Assembly: GCA_036898135.1 (NCBI GenBank)
Contig: CM072513.1
Span: forward strand, 36,007,428-36,071,427
Source: Oncomelania hupensis
Taxonomy: Eukaryota > Mollusca > Gastropoda > Littorinimorpha > Pomatiopsidae
Length of the DNA stretch: 64,000 bases
Direction of reading: 5' to 3'
The first letter of the stretch is position 1; every line of letters starts with the position of its first letter. The position numbers and the translations under genes were made by a program. The notes under the pieces are model-generated. The model worked only from the letters and a program-made list of their open reading frames with translations, was not told the origin of the DNA and did not search any database. Positions 21,705-31,905 of the stretch are shown piece after piece.

Positions 21705-22225
21705 GAAAGCCCACTTTACCGTTGTTTAATGTAACTACAATGCGAATTTTAGGGTAAACCCGATTTAGCCAAAGGACAGGATAGGATAAGAAACCATTAA
21801 ACCTTCGAATTTTGGCCTTTTAACGATTATAACATTATAACCCTATTTGTCACCCATGCAGGCGAAATTTGGGTGTCTCCTCAAAACTCACAAATCCCTC
21901 CAACACCCCCCCTCACGCTAGGCACCCTTCTCCAACCCACCCCCATCTCTTCTTACAGTAAACCGTCCTTTCCCTCCCGGTCTCTTCACCTCTATCACCA
22001 CCACCTGATCTCCTTCTAAATATCTGCAAATGAGAATCTGTAATCTAACTTGAAAGTGGTTTTTTTTCGTGTTCATTTGGCAAAATCGAGTTTTCATTTC
22101 CTGGAAAAATACAATTTAACGATTTATAACTACGAAATTACTTTTATGTGTGTGTTTTGTTGTGTTGTTGTGTTGTTGTGTTTGTTAAATACCAATAATT
22201 CTCTTCATGCAGCCTGTGGGGAGGG
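21705..22225. other. No gene seen
   Basis: AT-rich with a C-rich patch near 21900-22010; nothing recognised. Confidence 0.45.
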
Positions 22226-22228
22226 GCG

Positions 22229-22354
<126 letters not shown>

Positions 22355-22757
22355 GCGAGTATGTACGTTTTTCCACGAGTTCACGACTGCATTGTTGCTG
22401 ATATATTATGAACACCGTGTGTGTTAATTCTTACTACATTACTTTTCGAATCATTATGTTTAAATGACAGATTCATTTTTGTACTGCTATGCCTCTAATT
22501 TGATAGCAAAGCCACCGAACTTTTGAATGATGAAAACAGAATAGTACTTGCGATGACGGTGAGTTTCTTATTCCATTCAACCTCGTTTCGCAATCCTGTA
22601 CCAAACTGTATTGCAACGTGTGCTTAACTGAGAATGCAAACGAACATTATACGTAAGGGATGGGAGATGAGTGTGTGGATGAGAAGGATGGGGGAGGGAG
22701 GAAAAGAATGGAAGTTGGCATGGCACCGAAACCAGAAGAACCTATTATTCCTATTTT

Positions 22758-22761
22758 TGTT

Positions 22762-22837
<76 letters not shown>
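22758..22837. repeat. (ATC)n microsatellite
   Basis: About 26 uninterrupted ATC triplets. Poly-Ile, poly-Ser, poly-Met and poly-Asp frames are artefacts. Confidence 0.97.
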
Positions 22838-22944
22838 CCTTCTTTCTTTCGTCTTGTTCTTCTTCCATGATAAAAAAAAAAAAGCGCAGTTTCAACATGA
22901 ATAAACTCCATGCATGCTTCTTGCTAATCGTTTCTGTCAGCTTA

Positions 22945-23020
22945 TGATTTCCCCATCTTATTAATGCCTTGTCAACGCGTTGAGGACATTTGTCGTGTGG
23001 AGTATAGCGCTGCAACCTCA
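22945..23020 (-). repeat. LINE 3' fragment shared with 24265-24345
   Basis: The minus strand GTTGCAGCGC..ACTCCACACGACAAATGTCC and TCAACGCGTTGACAAGGC match 24265-24335 on the plus strand. The latter is joined to a LINE C-terminal coding remnant, so this is probably its 3'UTR. Confidence 0.7.
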
Positions 23021-23184
23021 ATGCAGCTAAAGGTTAAACACGTTTTATTAGAAACGCGTCATTCAAACAAGTATTGGCTCTGTACCGTGAATTTTTAACC
23101 CTTTTGATTGTGACGAATTTGTTACAAAAATCGGGAGATTTCGAATATTTTGAATATTTTTCGATCAAATGCGTGATTTTTTAA

Positions 23185-23455
23185 AAAAAATTCTTCGGAT
23201 GAGGGTATAACCCGAGGTCTATTCTGTGTTACCACGCATTCCAACTTTAAAGATCCTGACGCCAGTGTCCTATACGAGTGTGTGCCGGATACACAAATAC
23301 ACCTAGCAATTCACTAGGTCCCTTCTCAACCATCCCCAATTACCCAGGATTTTGTGGGCGTCAGAATGATTCCAAAGGCTTCAAGTGGGCGCTACCTGTA
23401 TTGGCCAGCGCCTTGAGCAGCTCTTGAGCTAGAAAAGCGCTTTATAAAAAAAATA
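23185..23455 (+). repeat. Family B repeat (GCGCTTTATAA-ended)
   Basis: It shares with 31700-31905, 49608-49900 and 62085-62440 the order GGATGAG.GTATAA.CC.AGGTCTA, CTTTAAAGATCCTGACGC and CCAGCGC.TTGAGCAGCTC. It ends in GCGCTTTATAAAAAAA. It is probably the 3' part of a SINE or LINE. Confidence 0.75.
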
Positions 23456-23459
23456 AGAA

Positions 23460-24180
23460 GATAAGAAATATACGCCAATAATTGAGCATAAGATGGCAGA
23501 CTGCTCAGTAGTCTTGTTCTTCTTCTTGTTCTTCGTGACACTTCTACGTATTAAAGAAATGGAAGATGTAGCTACGCTGAAGCGACATCCATCATCTTGT
23601 CTTTAAGAACGCTTACTTTTTAAAACTGCCTTCCTTTTAAAAAAAACTGTTTAAAATATATTATAAAATATAAAATAACACAGAGAAGGTTTCAGATGCT
23701 ACTCGAGACGTTTTGAGTGAGGAAATGGGGTACTCGACAATATGACAAGGCTCTTGTTTGATTTAAGTGGAGCCTACAATATTTATTTATTTATGCGTTT
23801 TCATGTTATAATACTAATATTAAAATATTATTTCCGGTTATTTTATAATTAAGGTTTTTACGATATTATTTTGAAGATAACTTTAAAGACATTGGGTTAA
23901 ATTAGAATGGTGAATTTACCTTGTTAAGATATTTTTCCGGATTTGTTTTCAAGCAATAATTTTGGAATGTTACCATTTTACACGTTTGGAAATGTTTGAT
24001 AGGCTGCATCCAAATACTATTATACCAATAATACCAATCACCCGAAAAAGCTGGTGGCCTTGATTGAATGATTCTCTGATATATTGATTGATCACATGGG
24101 GTATTCCACATACCCCGCATGAATAACTATGTTCCTTTGGCATGCTCAGTGCAGCCGCCTGGGCGTCACGTTTTGAAACT
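23460..24180. other. No gene seen; very AT-rich
   Basis: AT-rich unique-looking sequence without element hallmarks. Confidence 0.45.
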
Positions 24181-24184
24181 GTAT

Positions 24185-24345
24185 TGCAGCAATTAACTGG
24201 AACTCCCTGCCCTCCAATTCATCATTGTCCACTCAGCCGCTAAATCGCTTTTGACACTCTGCTCAAGACGTTGCAGCGCCACACTCCACACGACAAATGT
24301 CCTCAACGCGTTGACAAGGCAATCAACCGCTAATCCCAAAAAACC
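24185..24345 (+). pseudogene. LINE C-terminal remnant plus 3'UTR piece
   Basis: The reading NWNSLPSNSSLSTQPLNRF is the end block typical of CR1/L2-group LINE proteins (WNSLP...). A stop follows, then the GACAAATGTCCTCAACGCG segment shared with 22945-23020. Confidence 0.6.
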
Positions 24346-24914
24346 CACAAGATAATCAAATCAGCCAGATGGAGAAGAAGAGGAAGCAAGCATTCTGTGG
24401 GCTCGAAAACAAAAACAAAGAAGATGCTTAAGTGACAGCCTCATCAGTTCAACGGAGGAAACAAAATGCTTTCGTGTGGCGATTTTCGATCAGTATTTTT
24501 TTCCTTTCTTCCTCTCCCCCTCGCCTACCTTATCTTACCCTTACCCCCTTCAGTCTTGTCCGCGTTCTCCCTCTCCCCTCCCCCCGACCCTAATATCACA
24601 GTCGTTTCTAATTTTCGTGCAGTTTTTAATTTTCATCTTTAAGTCAGTGAGATGTCGTGTTTTCAAACTTGTACACTCTGTAGGATAATCGTATAGAAGA
24701 GTTTATGAATCCAGATTTTTATTAAGGTGTAAGCCCTCAAATAAGCGTGTAAACACATTAGAAAAAAACATTCGGTTCCTCGAGAGTTTAAGAAAAGGGT
24801 CTTTGATACGGTAATTACGCGTCATTGGTTATCACAATCACCCAATCATCTCCCATTTATTATTTATAGCCAATGCGCTAAGGATTGTTGGGCACGCTCC
24901 ACCGATTGTTTATT

Positions 24915-24920
<6 letters not shown>
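24346..24920. other. No gene seen
   Basis: Pyrimidine-rich near 24500-24590; no coding signal. Confidence 0.4.
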
Positions 24921-24958
<38 letters not shown>

Positions 24959-24978
24959 GTGGTGTGTTTGTGTGTGTT
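24921..24978. repeat. (GT)n microsatellite
   Basis: GT run with a short CG interruption. Confidence 0.9.
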
Positions 24979-25002
24979 TACGCAGGCCTTTAAGAGAAAT
25001 AA

Positions 25003-25606
25003 CATAACATAACATAACATAACATAACATAACATAACATAATTATTGCTTTAGGTACAGCGGACTCTTCCGAGCCAAATCAGGACCGGACAACCCCCGA
25101 TCTGCATAAAAGATCTGCCGAAACAACCCCAGGGGTAAAACTGAACGCTCTCCACCAGCCAGTCACCTCACAATAAAGACATCCCACGCAGGGGACGCTG
25201 AGGCTGCACTCTTATCCATCGAACCCCCGTCCACAAAAACAAAATAGAATACAAACATCATTATAAATTATCAACAAAACACATACATATAAAATGCATA
25301 CATTGCTAAATAATAACATCATAGGAAGCCCTAGTGACCACCTGGCAGAAAGCGTCCAATATTCCCAAGCTGATCCGACAGACCTCACACACAAATAAGG
25401 AGTCTTGTCCCGGAAGAGTTTTCAAGAAAAAATGTATGGGACTGGTCTAGCGAAGAAGAAGATAGTATAGCAGATTGATAGAACAGAGCAGGAATGAGAA
25501 AGAACAAATGAGACAGACAGCGACAGTGGGAATTTAAAGCACTAAATTTCCAGAAAGTGGGGATACTATTTATACTGAAACCCCCGGCACCCCAACGGGG
25601 GAAATC
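25003..25606 (-). mobile_element. Family A, full-length reference copy
   Basis: 604 bp with a perfect 12-bp duplication TAAGAGAAATAA (24991-25002 and 25607-25618). In minus orientation it begins CCCCCGTTGGGGTGCCGGGG, which can fold back (CCCCC with GGGGG). It ends CTCGGAAGAGTCCGCTG..CCTAAAGCAATAAT and a (TTATG)n tail. It encodes no long frame. This copy defines both family ends. Confidence 0.93.
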
Positions 25607-25629
25607 TAAGAGAAATAATCCTTGTAGTG

Positions 25630-25932
25630 CTTCAGACGATCTTTGGAACGTTATTAAACGCAAAGTTTACACTCCAAAAAAAAAAACAAAATTAAAAAAA
25701 AAACACTCCATACACCACACTACACCACCAATGGCATGAACACAAACATTAAAATCCAAGGGCAATCCCTCAACACGGTGCATAGCTTCAAATATTTAGG
25801 AGCCATTGTATCAGGCAATAAGTCCCCAAAGGAAGTCCTATCCAGGATCATACAAACAACTGCCTGGAAAGAGAGGACCATCAGTCTACACTACAAGGTA
25901 AGGCTGCTGCAATCCCTTGTCATTGTCGCAGA
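25630..25932 (+). pseudogene. RTE fragment, first unit of a tandem pair
   Basis: Starts CAGACGATCTTTGGAACG. From about 25725 it reads NIKIQGQSLNTVHSFKYLGA and ends RLLQSLVIV, the thumb region of the RTE RT. The second unit is at 27231-27529; the hAT element lies exactly between them. Confidence 0.85.
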
Positions 25933-27230
25933 CAGGGATGGGCAAACTACTTTTCAAAAGTAGTCCCCTACACTACAGTTACATTAGTCTAAAAAAGTAG
26001 TTCGCTACTTTACAATTACATTTTGAAGGAATGTAGTTCGCTATTTTTATGCTACTTTACAAAAAGTAGCTAACTACTTTTAAAACTACTTTTTTTAAAA
26101 CTGTAATCACAACTGGAACTGCTAAGTATTTTTTAAATGTAAGTAAATTTTTAAAAAAAAGACAAGAAAAAAGAAATAAAGAAATACTTTTAATGATATA
26201 TGTTCTTCATCAGATTCCTCCCTCCCCCCCCCCCAAAAAAAAAAAAAAAAAAAGAAAAGATACAAAATATTTCCTTAGACTACAAAATTTGTTAATGTTA
26301 TTGATAACATTGCAAGTCAAGATCATTATATAGGAGCACACTTAATACATTATGTATGGTATAAATATACCATTTGCAAAATACAAAAAAATATTATTAA
26401 TAATAAATTAATAATAAAAGTCAAAAATAGAAGAAAAAAAAAGTTATATGTACTCTGTTATGTCTGATACAAAACATAAATACAGCCATAAGGCTGTACA
26501 GGCAGTTGAGAATAAATGGGCCAAATTAGTTTTAACAAAATAAATACACACAGACTGCAGTCCAACTAATCATTCAATGAATCAAGAAAACACTGACACT
26601 TCCTTAAAAACCTTTCTTAGAATTGTACTTAACCAACACTTTTGCCTCAAAGTTAGAATCAGTAACTCTGGTTCTGATCTTAGTTAAAATAAGTCCAGCC
26701 TGATTAAACAAACGCTCAACTGCTGCACTGCTGGGCAATGAGGTGTTCGTCCTCAGGAAGACAGCCTTGACACCAGGGTACTTGTCCAGTTCATCCAGAG
26801 ATTTGGCCAGTCCCTCTGTCAGGTAGGCTGCAGACTCGGCCACGTCAGCGACATTATCAAAGAGGATAAAGTCCTCATCAGTTTGAGACTTGACCGCTGC
26901 CTGGGCTGGTGGCTTGATGGAAATAAGTCACGTGTCTGGCTTTTGCTTTAATTACCCTGTCAAAATCATGCTTCCGTTCGCTGAGCGAGCGATCAATCTC
27001 GCGCGAGACAGCACTCGCTTCAGCTTGACTGAAAGTGCAAGTCACACGGCAAGAAAAGTAGATCTAGCGTAGCGAAAAACACATTTTCGCTACTTCGCTA
27101 CTGACAAATTAGTAGTTCGCTGCTTTACAACTACTTTTTTACAATATGTAGTTTGTATCGTTACAAACTACTCCAAATAGTAGCGAAACTACAAAATGTA
27201 GTCGCTACTCTCGCTACTTTCCCATCCTTG
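25933..27230 (-). mobile_element. hAT-superfamily transposon, internally degraded
   Basis: Ends CAGGGATGGG (25933-25942) and CCCATCCTTG (27221-27230) are inverted repeats with one mismatch. The 8-bp duplication GTCGCAGA (25925-25932 and 27231-27238) has the hAT length. Subterminal AGTAG..CTACTTT motifs are dense at both ends. A transposase C-terminal remnant lies inside. At 1298 bp it is too short to be autonomous. Confidence 0.93.
26604..26932 (-). pseudogene. hAT transposase C-terminal dimerisation domain remnant
   Basis: The open frame begins after a TGA near 26932; its first Met is at 26843. It contains YPGVKAVFLRTNTSLPSSAA, then VERLFNQAGLILTKIR and NFEAKVLVKYN. The SSAAVERLFNQAG..T..R block is the hallmark of the hAT C-terminal dimerisation region. 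The catalytic core and zinc finger are missing. Poly(C)/(A) and AT-rich filler occupy the rest of the element. Confidence 0.9.
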
Positions 27231-27529
27231 GTCGCAGACGATCTTTGGAACGTTATTAAACGCAAAGTTTACACTCCAAAAAGAAAGAAAAAAATAACCA
27301 CATCACTCCATACACCACACTACACCACCAATGGCATGAACACAAACATTAAAATCCAAGGTCAATCCCTCAACGCGGTGCATAGCATCAAATATTTAGG
27401 AGCCATTGTATCAGGCAATAGGTCCCCAAAGGAAGTCCTATCCAGGATCGTACAAACAACTGCTTGGAAAGAGAGGACCATCAGTCTACACTACAAGGTA
27501 AGGCTGCTGCAATCCCTTGTCATTGTCGC
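27231..27529 (+). pseudogene. RTE fragment, second unit of the tandem pair
   Basis: It repeats 25630-25932 almost base for base, with small differences such as AAGAAAGAAAAAAATAACC in place of an A-rich run and ATAGCATC for ATAGCTTC. It again ends at CATTGTCGC. Both units carry the RTE thumb segment and neither is functional. Confidence 0.85.
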
Positions 27530-27833
27530 GAAAATACGCGTCTCTTCTATCAGCAACGGTGCATCTTTAGTTTTGTTTTTCTTGATGTTCATAATAACAA
27601 GGTTTAGGTACCTTTAAGGTTTGCAGTATCGATAAAATTCCCAAGTCTGTGTTTTGACGTCGTCGTGTCATACGTCACAGACCGATTGCGTCATAGTAGA
27701 CGTAAACAAAAATTCTTCACTGAGGAAAGAGCTTGCGACTCAGGAGGACATTGCTACCTCAGACATCCAACACGGCATAACGAGTGCAAGGCAAACCAGT
27801 TGAAAAGATCGATCAAGGAGGATACCGAGAGGT

Positions 27834-27870
27834 TACATTACATTACATTACATTGCACCCCAACGGGGGT
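27834..27870 (-). mobile_element. Family A, 37-bp head-to-tail micro-insertion
   Basis: In minus orientation it is the family A 5' head (CCCCCGTTGGGGTGC) joined directly to an (AATGT)n tail, lacking the whole body. The 11-bp duplication TACCGAGAGGT (27823-27833 and 27871-27881) shows it inserted as such. Confidence 0.82.
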
Positions 27871-27881
27871 TACCGAGAGGT

Positions 27882-29090
27882 ACCTTAGGTGCACTGCGGG
27901 TCATCCGGAACGTACGGGTGAGAGTGACCATCAGTTTCACTGACTCGGAGGTCCAGTGACCAAGGTCGTCGACTGGCCGTTACCGTGTGGGAGGCCATTT
28001 GCTTTCACGAACCGTTGGGTTCAATTCTTCATGCGCCATCGTGGGTACGTGTTCAGCTAGGATACACTAGGCTAAAAGATGCCAGATAGATAGCTATATA
28101 GGTAACAAAAACAATAATAACAATGTGTTTTATTCCATGTTATTTAGTATATTTTCATGTGAAATAAGTGTAACTTTTCCATCATTGTTTCTACATTTTT
28201 AGCCTCAGCGCATTCTAGACCGATTCTTAGATCTTTTAAACTTCATTTCACCACGTTGATTGATCTATGGTTATATTCAGATTTAGATCTCTTGCAGAGG
28301 ATCCGGTTTGGAGAGCACTTGGCAGAAGTGTTTGTTTATGTCGTTGAATGTAAGGCATGAAAGTGGAAGCATGAAGGAAGGGTCATCAGTCATCTCATCT
28401 ATCATTCAGTATCAGTCACTGTGTGTTTTAATATATACACCATTGTATACTTTTTTTTAATGCTTTGACGAACGAAGAACGTTACGCTAAACTTGTGGTT
28501 CGTCATAGAAATTCATATCTGAGACATTAGGTCACCACCTGATCGTTTCAGGCGCGACAAATACCGGCCCGGAGTTGTGTGGACATCGTCGGGGAACAAC
28601 AACATCGAAGTATTCAGAAGATCACGACCAAGCCAGCGACAAGAAAGTAATAGACGGAGTATAAAGAGACAGTGACACTACGTGACATCAACATTACCAT
28701 CATCATTGGAAGCGAGAACATTCGTGTCTATACTCCAGTCTCGCTACTTAAGATAAGTAGACTTTTTAACTTCATCATGAACAGCAGATGAGACAACACC
28801 GGATTGTTAGTCCGGATATAATTCAATCGTATATGACTATATCATCGTTCTTATCATTCATAAACATCATCATTGAGTGAAGAAGTTGATTTGTATCATT
28901 ATCATCATCAGAGTGTACGCGTTTATGGTGCAAGTGCGCGCGTGTTCTCATCTTTGATGCTGTAACTGTCCTCAACTGCAGACACCGCCTATTTATTAAG
29001 ATCACCGAAGCAACCGCGGCTGGTGGTGCGGCATCCCCCTGAAATCATTGCGTATTTTGGGGTAAGGGCCGCATAAGAATCCTCCCGTGC
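27882..29090. other. No gene seen
   Basis: No recognised repeats or coding frames. It is somewhat AT-rich with scattered ATC triplets near 28840-28910. Confidence 0.45.
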
Positions 29091-29094
29091 TTTG

Positions 29095-29545
29095 ACAGTC
29101 ATCTCCATCTTCCTATACGCTACCGAAACATGGACCCTCACACGAGATTACAACAAAGAATACAAAACATGGAGCTGAGGTGCTACAAAAGACTTCTGGG
29201 CATTTTCTATACCCAGCACATCACCAACGACGAAGTCCGATAGACCATCACATAATGCTCACCGCGGTGAAGGAACAGTAACTCCGATGGTTTGGCCACG
29301 TCACCAGAGCACCAGGACTTGCAAAGATCATCCTACAAGGCACGGTGCAAGGAGGCAGAAGAAGAGGGGAGACAGAAAAAGAGGAGGGAGGACAACATTC
29401 GAGAATGGAGTAGCTTAACACTGAGCGAAGCCATGAGGGTTGCTGAGGACAGTGAAAGATGGAGCACGCAGGTTAAACGATCTTCTGTGGTTCCCCAACA
29501 ACTTTCGAATTACGGGATAGGATGGGATAGGATAGGATAGGATAG
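29095..29545 (+). pseudogene. RTE LINE 3' end with (GATAG)n tail
   Basis: The reading VISIFLYATETWTLT, then HITNDEVR, PRLAKIILQGTVQGGRRR and NIREWSSLTLSEAMRVAEDS is broken by frameshifts. The tail GGATAGGATGGGATAGGATAG (29515-29545) matches the copy at 8428-8915. That repeat tail is how many RTE elements end. Confidence 0.87.
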
Positions 29546-29887
29546 AATCACACTCAAATTTTGTAAATTATGAGACACAAACAAATGGGTTGACATATTA
29601 AGCAAAATAGATAGTTATAGCGGTTTTTCACACAAATTATACGAGGGTGTTTATTTGCTTGTTTGTTAGACGCACTTTAAATTTCTGATAGAAAACTCCA
29701 TGGTAATTGAAATTTTCATCATTGTCAAAAAAAATTTGATTGCATGAAAATTCGTGACGGTATTAACCATTAGCCGTTCTTTCGCCTACAGCGAGGACTC
29801 GACTATTTCAGTAAGGGAAGTGTCTCATTTGCTGCTATGCCAGCGACTGCCGGCGGCTAATTGGTTAATATAGCCCTATTTATAAAA

Positions 29888-29930
<43 letters not shown>

Positions 29931-30125
29931 ATTGCTGTGACCAGAAGATATATCGAAAGTTTATACTTGAGGCCATTTAGGGACATTGTTGCTTTTAGTT
30001 TTATATTAAAAAAAAATGTTTATGTGGACAATTGATGGCAGAGAAAGGGGGAGAGAGAGAGAAACAGACAGACAGAAAGATAGACAAAGAGAGACAGAGA
30101 AACTGCAGATTCCAGAATGCTGCAA
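29546..30125. other. No gene; (AAAT)n at 29882-29933 and (GA)n near 30045-30105
   Basis: Two microsatellites in otherwise featureless AT-rich sequence. Confidence 0.6.
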
Positions 30126-30129
30126 CGTC

Positions 30130-30229
30130 AACCATGAAATAAGGATGGATTTCTGAAGGACAGTCTACTGCTCCTTGCGCTTTCCCAAAATGATGTTAAC
30201 TCCCTCACTCACCACACCACACACCCCCC
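30130..30229 (+). repeat. 3' fragment of the SINE 2 family
   Basis: GAAGGACAGTCTACTGCTCC, CGCTTTCCCAAAAT, GTTA.CTCCCTCACTCA and ACACCACAC closely match 31345-31420, the 3' half of the first SINE 2 copy. Confidence 0.65.
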
Positions 30230-30241
30230 ACTACACACTTT

Positions 30242-31191
30242 AGTTAGTTATTCATTGCTTACAAGGTCCAGCGGACTGCAAAGAGCCGAATCAGGACCAC
30301 AAAATCAAGACCGTATCTTGGCTGAAAGAGGACTCACCCATGATCCGCATAAAAGATCTGCTGAAACAACCCCAGTGTAACACTGAAGGCACTCCACCAG
30401 ACGGTCACTGTGCAATAAAGGCATCCTACGCAGGGGACGCTGAGGCTATACTCTAATTTATCGAACCCCCGTTTACAAAAACAAAATAGAATACAAACAT
30501 CATTATAAAATATAAACAAAACACATACATATAAAATACTTACATTGCTAAATAATATCATAGCAAGTTCTAAGAACCATTTGGCAGAAAGGGTCCAATA
30601 TTCCCAAGCTGACCCAACAGATCTCATACACGAATGAGGAGTTTTGTCCCGGAAGAGTTTTCAAGAAAAAGGGTAGGTGACTGGTCTAGCGAAGAAGAAG
30701 ATAGTATTGTATATTAATAAAACAGAGTAAGGTAAAAAAAAAAAAAAAAAAAAAAAAAAAGGTAAAGGTGGTCCCATAGCCTTGTGGCAGTAGGGGAGCG
30801 TGACGTTGGAGATCACATTTATCTTGGGCCAGCGTAATGAGGGTGATGCCCATCTCTCTCCCTCGCTGCTTTACCTTCCCCACCCTTAAGAGAGTAGGTA
30901 CTCAGTCACAGTTGAGTCAACTGGGGGGGCGTTGTTATTTGTCGCTTCACGGTTTGCGGTCACCCATCCAAGTGCTAACCGCACTGGACGGTGCTTAACT
31001 TGCGACAAAGTAGCGAGTGCTCCAACCACTGCGCTATCCGACACCCCGAGAGTAGGAATGAGAAAGAACAAATGAGAAAGACAGCGAAAAGTGGGAATTT
31101 AAAGCACTAAATTTCCAGAAAGTGGGGATACTATTTATAAAAATAAAAAAAAACGGCACCCCCACGGGAGGGAAGGGGGTGGGGGGGTGGG
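30242..31191 (-). mobile_element. Family A copy split by a composite SINE
   Basis: A 12-bp duplication ACTACACACTTT flanks the whole (30230-30241 and 31192-31203). This copy has an extra segment of about 60 bp near 30290-30340 (CCGAATCAGGACCACAAAATC and on), shared only with the copy at 33543, so two subfamilies exist. A 316-bp SINE sits inside at 30733-31048. Confidence 0.88.
30733..31048 (-). mobile_element. Composite tRNA/5S-rRNA-like SINE
   Basis: On the minus strand the head reads GGTGTCGGATAGCGCAGTGG, with a perfect tRNA A box (TAGCGCAGTGG). About 45 bases on comes AAGTTAAGCACCG and then GGTTAGCACTTGGATGGGTG ACCGC, which matches the box C region of 5S rRNA genes. It ends in CCACCTTTACC and a run of about 28 T. 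An AGAGTA(A)GG duplication flanks it (30724-30732 and 31049-31056), inside family A. Confidence 0.8.
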
Positions 31192-31204
31192 ACTACACAC
31201 TTTT

Positions 31205-31440
31205 TTCACTTGGGTAGGAAGAGCTAGAGTGGCTCAGGTAGATTCGCCTGGTTGTGCTCGCATGCAAGGAGGTCAGCGTTCAGGGGATCGCATCTCGATG
31301 CCAATAAAGGAGCCGTTTCCTCGCATGATCCGTAACCTTTATGAAGGTCAGTCTACAGCTCTATGCGCGTTCCCAAAATAGTGTTAGCCCCCTCACTCAA
31401 CACACCACACCTTATAAAATACCACAGCAAACCACACCAC
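31205..31440 (+). mobile_element. tRNA-derived SINE (SINE 2), first copy
   Basis: Head GAGTGGCTCAGGTAGATTCGCC (A-box-like) and a B-box-like GTTCAGGGGATCGCATC. The 3' part has CTCACTCAACACACCACACC. The same head recurs immediately downstream in direct orientation. Confidence 0.6.
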
Positions 31441-31445
31441 AAGTT

Positions 31446-31682
31446 TTTCTCACTGGGTAGCAAGGGTGGCTCAGGTAGAATACTCGCCTGGTGGTGCGCA
31501 TGCAAGGAGGTCAGAGTTCAGGGGTTCGCATCTTGATGCCAATACAGGAGCCGCTTCTTGACATAATCCGTAACCTTGTGCAGAAGGTGTCGGCTCCGGC
31601 CTTGTAATGTACTTAACCGGTAGTTCAGGCTGTTTTTGTTTTAGGCGCGGCGGCACGATAAAGAATCAAGTCAGTCAGTTTA
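31446..31682 (+). mobile_element. tRNA-derived SINE (SINE 2), second copy
   Basis: Same head (GGTGGCTCAGGTAGAATAC, then GGGGTTCGCATC) but a different 3' part ending in an (AGTC)n tail at 31665-31680. Two copies with different tails lie side by side. Confidence 0.6.
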
Positions 31683-31699
31683 AAGGTCAGATGAAAACA

Positions 31700-31905
31700 G
31701 GCTAAAATAAACCTCGTGCATGCTGGGTGTTAATTGTGTACTGGCACTCACCCGACTAGGAAATGAGCGTCAGTAGCCTTTAACTTTCGTGCGATGAAAT
31801 GCATGCGGGCACAGACTAGACCTAGGTTTATAATATCCTCCGAAGGAGTACAATTAAATTTTACGCAGCTTGAGCAGCTCTTGGAACCGCTAAATGCGCT
31901 AAACA
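31700..31905 (-). repeat. Family B repeat, diverged
   Basis: Shares GTGCATGCTGGGTGTT, GGCACTCACCCG.CTAGGA, GAGCGTCAG and CCGAAGGAGTA with 49608-49900 and 62085-62440. Confidence 0.65.

Noticed and set aside
30955..31015. 5S rRNA gene
   Set aside because: Only the box A to box C region is similar, it follows a tRNA-like head and is inside a SINE with its own target duplication.
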